A stretch of 64,000 nt of DNA from Hymenobacter sp. IS2118 (GCF_000715495.1 NZ_JNLX01000059.1:22248-86247); one strand, 5' to 3'; positions 18,331 through 26,594 are shown, numbered from the stretch's first letter. Program-made: numbers and translations. The notes: generated by a model from the sequence alone, not told the origin.

Positions 18331-19236
18331 GTGTCCTACGAACGATTAGAAAACTGCCCGATTTGCGGCAAAACAGATTTCAAGAACAAGCTGGTGGTGG
18401 AAGACCGCACGGTGAGCCACGAGAGTTTCGCCATTGTGCAGTGCGCGGCGTGCACGTTTCAGTTTACCAACCCCCGGCCCGGCGCGGCCGATATTGGCCG
18501 CTACTACGAGTCGGACGCCTACGTTTCGCACAACAGCAGCGCGGCCGGCCTGGTGAACCAGGCCTACAAAGTGGCCCGGTTTTTCACCATGCGCCGCAAG
18601 GTGGGCCTGCTGAATAAGTACGCGCCCCGCCGGGGCAAAATGCTGGACTACGGCTGCGGCACGGGCCATTTTCTGGCTGCGGCCAAGGCTGGGAGCTGGC
18701 AGGTAGCGGGCCTGGAGCCCAGCCCGCGCGCCCGGCAGGAAGCCAGCCAGCGCCTCGGCCAGCCCATCGGCGAACAGGAGTTGACGGCATTTGAGCCCGG
18801 CACTTTCGATGCCATTACGTTGTGGCACGTGCTCGAACACGTGCACACCCTCAACGAAACCCTCACCCAGCTCACGGCCTTGCTCAAGCCCGATGGCGTG
18901 CTGCTGATTGCTGTGCCCAACGTGGAAAGTCTCGACGCCCAGCACTACCGCGAGCTGTGGGCGGCCTACGACGTGCCGCGCCACCTCTACCATTTTGCGC
19001 CCAAAACCATGACCCAGCTGCTGAAAAAGCACAAGCTGGTTGTCAGTGAAACCTTGCCTATGCCGCTGGATGCCTACTACGTGAGCATGCTCAGCGAGAA
19101 GCACAAGGCCGAGCGCGCCGGTGGCCTGCTCACGGTGCTGAAGGCGGGCTACAAGTCGAACCAGTACGCGGCGCAGCACGAAGGGCAGTATTCGAGCCTG
19201 CTGTACGTGGCCCGGCGGCGCACCCCGGCGGCCTGA
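18331..19236 (+). CDS. Class I SAM-dependent methyltransferase with N-terminal zinc ribbon
   Basis: The 301-residue protein starts with GTG. The N-terminal CPIC (about residues 8-11) and CAAC (about 37-40) form a zinc ribbon. A Rossmann methyltransferase domain follows, with motif I MLDYGCGTGHFLAA (about residues 106-119) and the post-motif block DAITLWHVLEHVHTLNETL, typical of Methyltransf_23. Such enzymes often modify sugars, lipids or small molecules; the substrate is unknown. The neighbouring genes, an exported small protein and an Ig-like lipoprotein, overlap it in a tight operon, which may point to envelope work. Confidence 0.85.
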   Translation: MSYERLENCPICGKTDFKNKLVVEDRTVSHESFAIVQCAACTFQFTNPRPGAADIGRYYESDAYVSHNSSAAGLVNQAYKVARFFTMRRKVGLLNKYAPRRGKMLDYGCGTGHFLAAAKAGSWQVAGLEPSPRARQEASQRLGQPIGEQELTAFEPGTFDAITLWHVLEHVHTLNETLTQLTALLKPDGVLLIAVPNVESLDAQHYRELWAAYDVPRHLYHFAPKTMTQLLKKHKLVVSETLPMPLDAYYVSMLSEKHKAERAGGLLTVLKAGYKSNQYAAQHEGQYSSLLYVARRRTPAA

Positions 19237-19511
19237 TGCGGCGGGCGGCACGGTTGGGGCTAATGCTGGCGCTGGCCACCGGTGGGCTGCCAGCATTAGC
19301 CCAGACCCTGCCCGCGCCAGCTGCCTCAACGCGGCCCGATTCGGTAAAAATTGCGCCGCCCACGTTCGTGGTGGATACCGCCCGCAACGTAACCGTCGTT
19401 ACGGCCGAGCCCAGCGAGGTGGTAACCCGGCCGTTGGCGTGGCGCATCGGGGCCGCCATTCTTGTCCTTACGCTCACCACGTTGCTGTTGTATAATGTCC
19501 GTTCGCGCTGA
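19236..19511 (+). CDS. Small exported protein with C-terminal membrane anchor, unknown
   Basis: The 91-residue protein has an N-terminal signal sequence (residues 1-22, ending LPALAQ), a Pro/Thr/Val-rich extracytoplasmic stretch and a C-terminal transmembrane helix (about 69-86) followed by NVRSR. Its ATG shares a base with the methyltransferase stop (TGATG), and it overlaps the next gene by 17 bases. I do not recognise a family. Confidence 0.6.
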   Translation: MRRAARLGLMLALATGGLPALAQTLPAPAASTRPDSVKIAPPTFVVDTARNVTVVTAEPSEVVTRPLAWRIGAAILVLTLTTLLLYNVRSR

Positions 19512-21123
19512 ATTGCTGGCTTTGCTGGCGCTGGTTGCCCTGCTTGAAAGCTGCGCCGCCGTGGCCCCGCCCCTGGGTGGCCCGCGCGACCGCACGCCGC
19601 CGCGCCTCATCGGCAGCTCGCCCGATAGCGCGGCCCGCAACGTGAAGCAGCTGTTCGTGCGCCTCGATTTTTCGGAGCCCGTTGTCACCAAGGAGCTGAG
19701 CAAAAACCTGCTCATCACGCCCCAGCTGGCCGCCGACAACCCTTACAAGCTGCGCGAGGACCGCAACTCCATCACCCTGCTTTTCGAGAAGCCGCTCGAC
19801 GCCAATACCACCTACAGCATCAACTTCCGGGATGCCGTGGTGGACATCACCGAAGGCTTACCGGCCAAAAATGCCGCCCTCAACTTCAGCACCGGCGCCG
19901 TGCTGGACTCGGGCAAAGTGAGTGGCACCGTCACCGATTTGCTCACCACCAAACCCGTGGCCGAGGCCAGCATCGGCCTATACCGGGCCGCCGATACGGC
20001 CGGGGTGCGCCGCGGCCGGCCCTACTATTCCGTGCTCACCGATAAGGAAGGCAAGTTCAGCCTGGGCTTTCTCAAAGCCGGGGAGTATAAGATTTACGCC
20101 GTGGCCGACAAGAACAACAACGGCCGCTTCGACGATGGTGAGAAAATAGCCTACCTGCCCGCCCCCGTCGCCATTGGCGGCGACAGCACCCGGCCGCTGG
20201 CACTGGTCCTCACCCAACCCGACCAGCGCCCACCCCTCAGCACCAGCCGCCAGTACAGCCCCACGCAGCTGCGCCTGAGTTTCAATGAGGGGCTGCGCAC
20301 GGTGGCTTTAGCGCCGGTGGGCCCGGCCTCGCCGGCCGTGGCGGAGGCCGTTTTGCTGGCCGACCGCGGCAAGTCCGTCGTCATTTTTAAGACGCCGTCC
20401 GTGGGCGATGGCCGTTTCCTGCTCACGGCTACCGACAGCACGGGCAACGTGCTGCGCGATACCCTCAACCTGAAGTTTCCGGTACCCGCCGCCACGGCCA
20501 AAAAGGCGGCCGCTCCGGCCCTGTATTCGGTAGAAGGCAGCCCGACCGCCGTGTACCCCGAGGGTCAGGTCAAGTTCTTGTTTAGCGTGCCGTTGCGGAT
20601 GGCTCCCGATAAGCCATACGGCACGCTCGTCGAGGACTCGACCAAAAGCCGACCGCTGCGCCTGCCCGCCGATGGCACCCTCAGCGCCGACCGCACCCAG
20701 CTCGCCGTGCGCTTCAAATCGAAGGCCAAAACCCGCCTCGAAATCGTGCTCGATACCACGGCCATCACCGCCATTACCGGCGAGCGGCTCCGGTTGAAGC
20801 CCCTGCGGCTGGGCATCAGCGAGCAGGACGTTTCCAACAGCTTGTCGGGCACCATCACCACCAAGGAACAGAATTTTGAGCTGCAATTGCTGGACGATAA
20901 GCTGCAGGTGGTGGCCAGCCTGGCCTCGCCCAAGGGCTCGTATCTGTTTGCCAACCTCGCGCCGGGCACCTACCGCCTGCGGGTGCTGGTAGACCGCGAC
21001 GGCGACGGCAAATGGCGCAACGGCGACCCCAACCTGCTGCTGCCCCCCGAACCGGTGTTCCTCGACCCGCGGCCCCAGCAGGTGCGGGCGGGCTTCGACA
21101 TCGTGACTCCGCTGGCTTTTTAA
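19495..21123 (+). CDS. Ig-like domain (Big_5 type) surface lipoprotein
   Basis: The start at 19495 gives a lipoprotein signal ending in the lipobox LESC, 542 residues in all; a longer reading begins 11 codons earlier and lacks the signal. The first domain opens with PRDRTPPRLIGSSPDSAARN...VRLDFSEPV, the Big_5 Ig-like pattern common in Bacteroidota lipoproteins. The following modules include a CarboxypepD-like repeat (SGTVTDLLTTKPVAEASI, about 142-190), and the C-terminal end has DRDGDGKWRNGDPN, which resembles a calcium-binding loop. It is probably anchored at the outer membrane or periplasm. It is the last gene of the run before the origin-like region. Confidence 0.8.
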   Translation: MSVRAELLALLALVALLESCAAVAPPLGGPRDRTPPRLIGSSPDSAARNVKQLFVRLDFSEPVVTKELSKNLLITPQLAADNPYKLREDRNSITLLFEKPLDANTTYSINFRDAVVDITEGLPAKNAALNFSTGAVLDSGKVSGTVTDLLTTKPVAEASIGLYRAADTAGVRRGRPYYSVLTDKEGKFSLGFLKAGEYKIYAVADKNNNGRFDDGEKIAYLPAPVAIGGDSTRPLALVLTQPDQRPPLSTSRQYSPTQLRLSFNEGLRTVALAPVGPASPAVAEAVLLADRGKSVVIFKTPSVGDGRFLLTATDSTGNVLRDTLNLKFPVPAATAKKAAAPALYSVEGSPTAVYPEGQVKFLFSVPLRMAPDKPYGTLVEDSTKSRPLRLPADGTLSADRTQLAVRFKSKAKTRLEIVLDTTAITAITGERLRLKPLRLGISEQDVSNSLSGTITTKEQNFELQLLDDKLQVVASLASPKGSYLFANLAPGTYRLRVLVDRDGDGKWRNGDPNLLLPPEPVFLDPRPQQVRAGFDIVTPLAF

Positions 21124-21138
21124 GGTCGCCACACACCT

Positions 21139-21199
21139 AAAACCCTTCTCCTTTTCGTCGGCCGGCCGCCTGGGCCGCTGGCGAAAGGAGAGGGGTTTT
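21139..21199 (+). terminator. Terminator after the Ig-like lipoprotein gene
   Basis: AAAACCCTTCTCC and the complementary GGAGAGGGGTTTT form a strong stem with a long GC-rich loop, ending in a T-run. The CCCTTCTCC/GGAGAGGGG arms resemble the family B repeats at 26.7 and 36.1 kb. Confidence 0.75.
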
Positions 21200-21290
21200 C
21201 TCGTTTCGGCGGGTCCGGTATAAGCAGTGCGAGCCCGCCAAAGGCAGCCGATTCGGAGCCAAAAGCCACCTTACATAGCATTTGCTTCAT

Positions 21291-21776
21291 ATTCTGGGGA
21301 TAAGTGGGTAAGCCTGCTGAAAACAGCAAATCGGGTCGTACTTACCCACATTCGTGGATAACTTATGGCTGTTTCCAGTTACTGGCGGCCTTTTTCAGGG
21401 ATAATCCACCGGTTTTCCACGCGGTTTTCCACACTCACTTTCCGATGTGGGCGATTTCGGGGATAACCTGGGGGAAACAGTACCGCAACACGGGGATAAG
21501 TGGGGTAGAAGTTTTTTTGGTGGTTTCGGGCGCCCGACAGGGAAAAACGGCGGGGGATAACCGTGGATAACTTCCACACCCCAGACGGCCTTCCCACAAC
21601 CCGGTTTTGGCGGGGATAATGAAAATGTGGAAAGCAGGTGGAGATGTTGAAAATGCAGTTAACGTATTGCAAATCAAATTTATATTTTCCACAATGCCGG
21701 TGGATAGCGCGGGGATAAGCCCTTTGTTACCCCCACGTTTTCCACGCTGGGGATAACCCTCCGAGCTTATCCACTT
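21291..21776. other. Candidate oriC, left DnaA-box cluster
   Basis: This 490-base gene-free stretch is packed with DnaA-box-like 9-mers. One-mismatch matches to TTATCCACA lie at 21353-21361 and 21562-21570 (minus strand), 21767-21775 (plus), and TTTTCCACA at 21425-21433 and 21685-21693. In addition, eight copies of GGGATAA, seven of them GGGGATAA, lie at 21296, 21397, 21459, 21492, 21553, 21612, 21711 and 21749, all in one direction. Clusters like this are the hallmark of bacterial origins. No protein-coding gene is credible here. mnmG and parS nearby support the call; dnaA is not in the window. Confidence 0.75.
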
Positions 21777-21845
21777 ATCAACCGACCTAATGAGTGGAAA
21801 TAAAAAAGGTTTTTTAGAAAAAAGATTTAACAAAAAAATAGAGTT
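21777..21845. other. Candidate DNA unwinding element
   Basis: Directly next to the DnaA-box cluster the sequence becomes strongly A/T-rich, with runs such as AATAAAAAAGG, TTTTTTAGAAAAAAG and AACAAAAAAATAG, in an otherwise GC-rich neighbourhood. This is the arrangement expected of the strand-opening region of oriC. Confidence 0.6.
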
Positions 21846-21854
21846 GGGGAAAAC

Positions 21855-22066
21855 CCGAGTAAAGGGTTTGAGCCGCGGCCCCGGTTCAAGGGTTTGAGCC
21901 GCCGGCCCCGGTTCAAGGGTTTGGTCCCGGTTCAAGGGTTTGAGCCGCCGGCCCCGGTTCAAGGGTTTGGTCCCGAGTAAAGGGTTTGAACCGCCGGCCC
22001 CGGTTCAAGGGTTTGGTCCTGAGTAAAGGGTTTGAGCCGCCGGCCCCGGTTCAAAGTTTTGGCCCC
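21855..22066. repeat. Tandem hairpin-forming repeat array next to the DnaA-box cluster
   Basis: About nine copies of AAGGGTTTG alternate with GC-rich spacers. Most units read CGGTTCAAGGGTTTGAGCCG, itself an inverted repeat with a GGG loop, or CGGTTCAAGGGTTTGGTCC; three begin GAGTAAAGGG. The spacer GCCGGCCCCG is repeated five or six times. Direct repeats beside an AT-rich element recall iterons. The array holds no plausible gene and is not a CRISPR, because unit length and spacers are too short and too regular. Confidence 0.8.
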
Positions 22067-22154
22067 GAAAAAGCAGCTCAGCCAAAAAACTGAAAACGGG
22101 GCTTGCGGCAAAGGCGCCGCATCCCACGGCCGGGCACTTTGCGTATAGCAACGC

Positions 22155-22649
22155 ATGCCGTTCGACTATACCCTCGATTTCCACACCGTTGATTTCCGCC
22201 AGCACCCCGAGCTGTACCGCGTGGGCCGGGGCGAGCAGGGCGTGCTGCTGGTGCAGCCCTACAAGGGCGAAATTCTGCCCCACTGGCGCTTCAAAGACGC
22301 GGCGGCGGCCACGGAGTCGTCGGAAACGATTTACGGCCTGTTTGAGGCTTATTTGAAGGCCGACGATTTTGTGGGGGCCGACATGGCCCGGAAATTCATT
22401 CAGATGGGCTTTACCCGCGCCCGGCGCTACGCCAACCACCGCGGCGGCAAAAAGTACGACGGCCCGGTGCCGGCCGACAAAAAGGGCCAGAGCGGCGCCC
22501 ACGGCCGCGCCGAGCTGCCCCGCACCACCGACCCCGACCCGGACAAAGTAGAAGCCGCCGCCATTTTCAAGCGCAAGTGGGACGAAGCCAAAACCCACCC
22601 TGAGTACCTGCATCAAAAAGAAGCCTTTGTGGAGAAATACGGAAAGTGA
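22155..22649 (+). CDS. DUF4385 family protein
   Basis: The 164-residue cytosolic protein contains ELYRVGRGEQGVLLVQPYKG and HWRFKD, followed by FVGADMARKFIQMGFTRARRYANHRGGKKYDG. This pattern matches the DUF4385 family, found across bacteria and phages, whose function is not established. The protein is rich in basic and aromatic residues, so nucleic-acid contact is conceivable but unproven. It lies between the two halves of the candidate origin, immediately after the tandem hairpin array. Confidence 0.75.
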   Translation: MPFDYTLDFHTVDFRQHPELYRVGRGEQGVLLVQPYKGEILPHWRFKDAAAATESSETIYGLFEAYLKADDFVGADMARKFIQMGFTRARRYANHRGGKKYDGPVPADKKGQSGAHGRAELPRTTDPDPDKVEAAAIFKRKWDEAKTHPEYLHQKEAFVEKYGK

Positions 22650-22657
22650 GCTTTACC

Positions 22658-22790
22658 GTGGTTAATGTTCAACGATTGGCGGTCAACGGTTGGCGGTCAA
22701 TGGTGCAGCACCGCCTGGTAGTCCCGGCCACGGCGGCACATCGACGAAAACCCATTAGCCATCAACCGCTGACTGCTGACCGTTAATCAC
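22658..22790. repeat. Imperfect palindrome, family D
   Basis: GGTTAATG...GGCGGTCAACGG on the left is matched by CCGCTGACTGCTGACCGTTAAT on the right, with imperfect pairing. It occupies the gap between the DUF4385 gene and the next gene. Confidence 0.5.
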
Positions 22791-22797
22791 TGAAACC

Positions 22798-22805
22798 TAC
22801 CTTTG
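22798..22805 (+). promoter_or_regulatory. Probable -7 box (TACCTTTG)
   Basis: TACCTTTG fits TAnnTTTG and lies 26 bases before the ATG at 22832, a good distance for the small acidic gene that follows. No -33 TTG is obvious. Confidence 0.5.
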
Positions 22806-22831
22806 CTTTCTCCCCCTTCAATCCAACCCGT

Positions 22832-23317
22832 ATGAACACCCCGCAACCTTCCAGCATCGACGAAAACGAAATTATTCTGGGTACCGGCATGGGCCCCCTG
22901 CGCTTCGGTGCCACCATGGACGAGGTACGTACCCTAGTCGGCGAGCCCGAGGAAATTGAGGAATCCGACGACGACGACGACTTCGAGCACCAGGCCTGGA
23001 ACTACCACGAGGAAGACTACCTGCTCTCGCTCTACTTCGACCGCGAGGACGACTTCCGCCTGAGCTGCATCGAAACCGACAACCCCAACATCCGCCTCTT
23101 TGGCGAGGCCATTCATGGCAAAACGCTTGATGAGGTGAAGGCCCTCATGCAGCAGCACGGCCAGGTGAATCCCGAAATGGAAACGATGGAAGAAGGCGCT
23201 GTCCGACTCTCCTACGAGAAGTCGATGATAGACTTGTACTTCGAGGAGGGCCAACTACTTTTCGTGAATTTCGGCGTTTTCATCAACGACGAGATGGAAG
23301 TGCAGTGGCCTAAATAG
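22832..23317 (+). CDS. Small acidic protein, unknown
   Basis: The 161-residue, very acidic protein has no signal peptide. It appears to hold two copies of a similar unit: GPLRFGATMDEVRTLVGEP (about residues 21-39) and LFGEAIHGKTLDEVKALMQQHG (about 90-111), each followed by a beta-rich stretch ending in YFDRED or YFEEG. I do not recognise a family. It sits inside the origin-like region and is bounded by a perfect DnaA box eight bases after its stop. Confidence 0.65.
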   Translation: MNTPQPSSIDENEIILGTGMGPLRFGATMDEVRTLVGEPEEIEESDDDDDFEHQAWNYHEEDYLLSLYFDREDDFRLSCIETDNPNIRLFGEAIHGKTLDEVKALMQQHGQVNPEMETMEEGAVRLSYEKSMIDLYFEEGQLLFVNFGVFINDEMEVQWPK

Positions 23318-23324
23318 TGTCGGG

Positions 23325-23395
23325 TTATCCACATTTAAGCCTATTTTATCTGTGGATAAGTGGATAAACTACTAAAAACAGTAGAGTTATCCCCC
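23325..23395. other. Candidate oriC, right DnaA-box cluster
   Basis: Two perfect TTATCCACA boxes lie here in opposite orientation (23325-23333 plus, 23351-23359 minus). A one-mismatch box, TTATCCACT on the minus strand, is at 23359-23367, and TTATCCCCC is at 23387-23395. The stretch between is AT-rich (TTTAAGCCTATTTTATC). With the left cluster this gives a bipartite layout around two small genes. Confidence 0.75.
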
Positions 23396-23447
23396 GAAAA
23401 GCTGATGTTGATAGCAAACTCCGCATTGCTAACTAACCGAGCATAAG

Positions 23448-23479
23448 AAAGGCTGCCCCGTTGAAGGGCAGCCTTTTTT
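23448..23479. terminator. Bidirectional terminator between the acidic protein gene and the phosphate transporter
   Basis: AAAGGCTGCCC and GGGCAGCCTTT pair around a short loop, with T-run and A-run at the ends. It serves the convergent genes on both sides. Confidence 0.85.
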
Positions 23480-23502
23480 GTGTTCTGAATGCGGCAAAAG
23501 CA

Positions 23503-24906
23503 CTAGCCAATAACAGCGCGGAAGAGCAGGAACAGCAAACCCGACAGCACCATCGTGACGGGCAGCGTGAGCACCCAGGCCAGGGCAATGGTGCGCACCA
23601 TGCCGGGGTTCACGTTCTTCACGCCGCGGCTGGCCACCATGCTGCCCGCGATGGACGAGGTGAGCACGTGCGTGGTAGAGCTGGGCAGGCCTACGGCCGT
23701 GCTTGCGCCTATCATCATGGCGGCCACGAGCTCGGAGGAGGCGCCCTGCGCGTAGCTCAGGTGCTCCTTGCCGATGCGCTCGCCGATGGTTTTCACGATG
23801 CGCTGCCAGCCTATCATGGTGCCGGCGGCCAGCGAAACGCTCACCATGAGCAGCACCCACCACGGGGCGTAGTCGGTGAAGCTTTTCATCTCCTTGATGG
23901 CGCCGTCGTAGGTGTTGCGGTCGGCGGTGCTCAGGCTCACTTTTTCGGAAGCGAGCAGCTTTTTGGCCCGGTTGCCGATGAGCAGAATGTCGCGCCGAAT
24001 CTCGAAGCGGGTCTGCCGGGGCAGGTCTTCGATGCGGGTGGTATTGGCAAAAATGCGGTCCATGTCGGCGGTCTGCACCTGAATTTCGGCCAGCATTTTC
24101 TGGTCGGCGGGGCTAAGCTCGTTGCGGTTCACGCGGCTCATCACCTGCTCTACCTGGGCCAGGGAGGCGCGCAGGTCGAGCGGGTTTTTGCTTTGGTCGA
24201 GGGCAAAAAAGCTGGGCACGATGCCGATTAGAATCAGCATGATGAGGCCCACACCCTTCTGCCCGTCGTTGGAGCCGTGGAAAAAGCTCACCAGCGTGCA
24301 GGTCACAATCAGCATCAGCCGAATCCACAGGGGCGGGGGCTTGCGCTTGTGGGGCTCCTTAAAAATGGCTTTGTTGCGGATGAAGCGCTTAAAGAGGAAC
24401 ATCATGCCGATGGTGAGCGCGAAGCCCAGCAGCGGCCCCACGAGCAGGGCAATGCCCGTTTCACCGGCCTTGCCCCAGTTCACGGCCGCGCCGCGCGACT
24501 CGGGCAGCAGCGAAAAAGCAATGCCCACGCCCAGGATGGAGCCAATAAGGGCGTGCGAGCTGGACGCCGGAATGCCGTAGTACCAGGTGCCCACGTTCCA
24601 GATGATGGCGCCGATGATGAGGGCACCCACCATAGCGATGCCGTGGTACACGTTGGAATCGACCAGGCTTTCGACGGGCAGCAGGTACACGATGCTCATG
24701 GCCACGCCAATACCGCCGGCAAACACACCGATGAAGTTCCAGAACGCCGACCACACCACCGCGACCCAAGGCCGCAACGTGTTGGTGTAGATAACGGTGG
24801 CCACAGCATTGGCCGTGTCGTGGAAGCCGTTGACGAACTCGAACGCGCAGGCCGCCAGCAGGCATACGCCGAGCAGCAGCAGTACGTGGGGTTCTAAACC
24901 AAACAT
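23503..24906 (-). CDS. Inorganic phosphate transporter, PiT/PHO4 family
   Basis: The 467-residue integral membrane protein has two homologous transmembrane halves. The N-terminal half carries the PiT motif FVNGFHDTANAVATVIYTNTL (about residues 23-43); the C-terminal part carries FHGSNDGQKGVGLIMLIL (about 218-235) and ASSELVAAMMIGASTAVGLPSSTTHVLTS. A central hydrophilic stretch (about 250-345) connects them, as in many PHO4 members. It imports phosphate, probably by proton or sodium symport. Its minus-strand promoter is the TACCTTTG at 24946-24953. Confidence 0.92.
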   Translation of the reverse strand: MFGLEPHVLLLLGVCLLAACAFEFVNGFHDTANAVATVIYTNTLRPWVAVVWSAFWNFIGVFAGGIGVAMSIVYLLPVESLVDSNVYHGIAMVGALIIGAIIWNVGTWYYGIPASSSHALIGSILGVGIAFSLLPESRGAAVNWGKAGETGIALLVGPLLGFALTIGMMFLFKRFIRNKAIFKEPHKRKPPPLWIRLMLIVTCTLVSFFHGSNDGQKGVGLIMLILIGIVPSFFALDQSKNPLDLRASLAQVEQVMSRVNRNELSPADQKMLAEIQVQTADMDRIFANTTRIEDLPRQTRFEIRRDILLIGNRAKKLLASEKVSLSTADRNTYDGAIKEMKSFTDYAPWWVLLMVSVSLAAGTMIGWQRIVKTIGERIGKEHLSYAQGASSELVAAMMIGASTAVGLPSSTTHVLTSSIAGSMVASRGVKNVNPGMVRTIALAWVLTLPVTMVLSGLLFLLFRAVIG

Positions 24907-24945
24907 AGACAGGGAATTGGTGAGTAGTTAAATTGAATCATGGAG

Positions 24946-24953
24946 CAAAGGTA
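24946..24953 (-). promoter_or_regulatory. Probable -7 box (TACCTTTG) of the phosphate transporter
   Basis: The minus strand reads TACCTTTG, fitting TAnnTTTG, 40 bases upstream of the transporter ATG. The same octamer serves the AsmA-family gene. Confidence 0.5.
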
Positions 24954-25078
24954 GGACGGTAGGGCACAGAGGGTATGTTACCGAATTGTGACGTGGGCAC
25001 CGGGCTACCGTGCCGTTCGGCTCAGGCGTCAGATTTTGCGCCTTGTACGCACAAGTTTCAGCTTGGGCCACCTCGGCC

Positions 25079-25086
25079 TACTTTTG
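25079..25086 (+). promoter_or_regulatory. glyS: Possible -7 box (TACTTTTG) just before glyS
   Basis: TACTTTTG fits TAnnTTTG but ends only five bases before the start codon at 25092, which would give a nearly leaderless transcript. It supports the start at 25092 over the longer reading. Confidence 0.4.
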
Positions 25087-25091
25087 TGGGT

Positions 25092-26594
25092 ATGAACCCA
25101 GCATCTGAACCCGCGCAACTCAAGGACATTGTGGCCCACGCCAAGGAATACGGCTTCGTATTTCAATCATCGGAAATCTACGACGGCCTGGCCGCCGTGT
25201 ACGACTACGGCCCCAACGGCGTGGAGCTGAAAAACAACCTCAAGCGCCTGTGGTGGGAGGCCATGACGCAGCTCAACGGCAACGTGGTGGGCATCGACGC
25301 GGCCATTTTCATGGACCCGCGCACCTGGGAGGCCAGCGGCCACATCGCCGGCTTCAACGACCCGCTGATTGACAACCTCGATAGCAAGAAGCGCTACCGT
25401 GCCGACGTGCTGCTGGAGGAAAAAGCTGCCGAGTACGAAAACGCCGGCGACCCCGCCAGTGGGGCCGCTCTCACCGCCGAAATGGGCCGCCTGCTCACGG
25501 CCAACGACCTGAGTGGCGTGCGCCAGCTTATCTTGGATGAAAAAATTCTCTGCCCCGTTTCCAAAACCGGCAACTGGACCGAGGTGCGCCAGTTCAACCT
25601 GATGTTCAGCACCCAGGGTTCGGCCGTGGACTCGGATGCGCCGCCCGTGTACCTGCGCCCCGAAACGGCCCAGGGCATTTTCGTGAACTTCCTGAACGTG
25701 CAGAAGTCGGCCCGCATGAAGGTTCCGTTTGGCATTGCCCAAATCGGCAAGGCGTTTCGGAACGAGATTGTGGCCCGGCAGTTCATTTTCCGGATGCGGG
25801 AGTTTGAGCAGATGGAGATGCAATTCTTCGTGCGCCCCGGAACCGAAGGCGAGTGGTACGACACCTGGAAAGCTTCGCGCCGCAAGTTTCACGAGGCGCT
25901 GGGCCTGCCCGCCGCCAAGCTGCGCTTCCACGACCACGACAAGCTGGCCCACTACGCCAAGGCCGCCGTGGACATTGAGTATGAATTCCCCTTCGGCTTC
26001 AAGGAAATGGAGGGCATCCACTCACGTGGTGACTTCGACCTAACCCAGCACCAGACCCTGAGCCGCAAAAAGCAGCAGTACTTCGACGCCGACATCGACC
26101 CGGCCACCGGCAAGGCCTACGGCAACTACGTGCCCTTTGTGGTGGAAACCTCGGTGGGCGCTGACCGCCTGTTCCTGGCCACGCTCTGCAATGCCTTCGA
26201 GGAGGAAACCATTACGGAAGGGGAGGGCGACGCCCAGACCACCAAAACCCGCACCGTGCTCAAGCTGCACCCCGCCGTGGCCCCGGTGAAAGCGGCCATC
26301 TTCCCGCTGGTGCGCAAAGACGGCATGCCCGAGAAAGCTCAGGAAATCTTCGATGCCCTGAAGTTCGATTTCCGCCTCGTGCTGGAGGAGCGCGACGCCA
26401 TCGGCAAGCGCTACACCCGCCAGGACCTCATCGGCACGCCCTTCTGCATTGTGGTCGACGGCCAGACGCTGGAGGACGACACCGTGACCGTGCGCCACCG
26501 CGACTCCCGCGAACAAACCCGCATGCCGATTTCGGAGCTGAAAAGCTACATCGGCGAGGCCGTGAGCTTTAAGCGGATTTTCGAGCAATTGTAA
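25092..26594 (+). CDS. glyS: Glycyl-tRNA synthetase (dimeric, single-chain type)
   Basis: The start at 25092 gives 500 residues beginning MNPASEPAQLKDIVAHAKEY; an upstream extension of 39 codons is non-homologous and overlaps the promoter. Class II motifs are visible: YDYGPNGVELKNN (about 38-50), RPETAQGIFVNF (about 187-198), FGIAQIGKAFRNEI (motif 2, about 211-224) and PFVVETSVGADRLFLATL (motif 3, about 348-365). A C-terminal anticodon-binding domain (about 395-495) follows. This is the alpha2 form rather than the alpha2beta2 form of E. coli. It charges tRNA-Gly. Confidence 0.95.
   Translation: MNPASEPAQLKDIVAHAKEYGFVFQSSEIYDGLAAVYDYGPNGVELKNNLKRLWWEAMTQLNGNVVGIDAAIFMDPRTWEASGHIAGFNDPLIDNLDSKKRYRADVLLEEKAAEYENAGDPASGAALTAEMGRLLTANDLSGVRQLILDEKILCPVSKTGNWTEVRQFNLMFSTQGSAVDSDAPPVYLRPETAQGIFVNFLNVQKSARMKVPFGIAQIGKAFRNEIVARQFIFRMREFEQMEMQFFVRPGTEGEWYDTWKASRRKFHEALGLPAAKLRFHDHDKLAHYAKAAVDIEYEFPFGFKEMEGIHSRGDFDLTQHQTLSRKKQQYFDADIDPATGKAYGNYVPFVVETSVGADRLFLATLCNAFEEETITEGEGDAQTTKTRTVLKLHPAVAPVKAAIFPLVRKDGMPEKAQEIFDALKFDFRLVLEERDAIGKRYTRQDLIGTPFCIVVDGQTLEDDTVTVRHRDSREQTRMPISELKSYIGEAVSFKRIFEQL

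Noticed and set aside
21855..22066. Possible CRISPR or tRNA cluster because of repeated GGTTCAA
   Set aside because: Units are short, spacers are repeated rather than unique, and no cloverleaf can be drawn.
21435..22616. Minus-strand frames over the repeat array, with Pro/Gly/Leu repeats
   Set aside because: They are products of translating the tandem repeats and overlap DUF4385 coding sequence; no family is seen.
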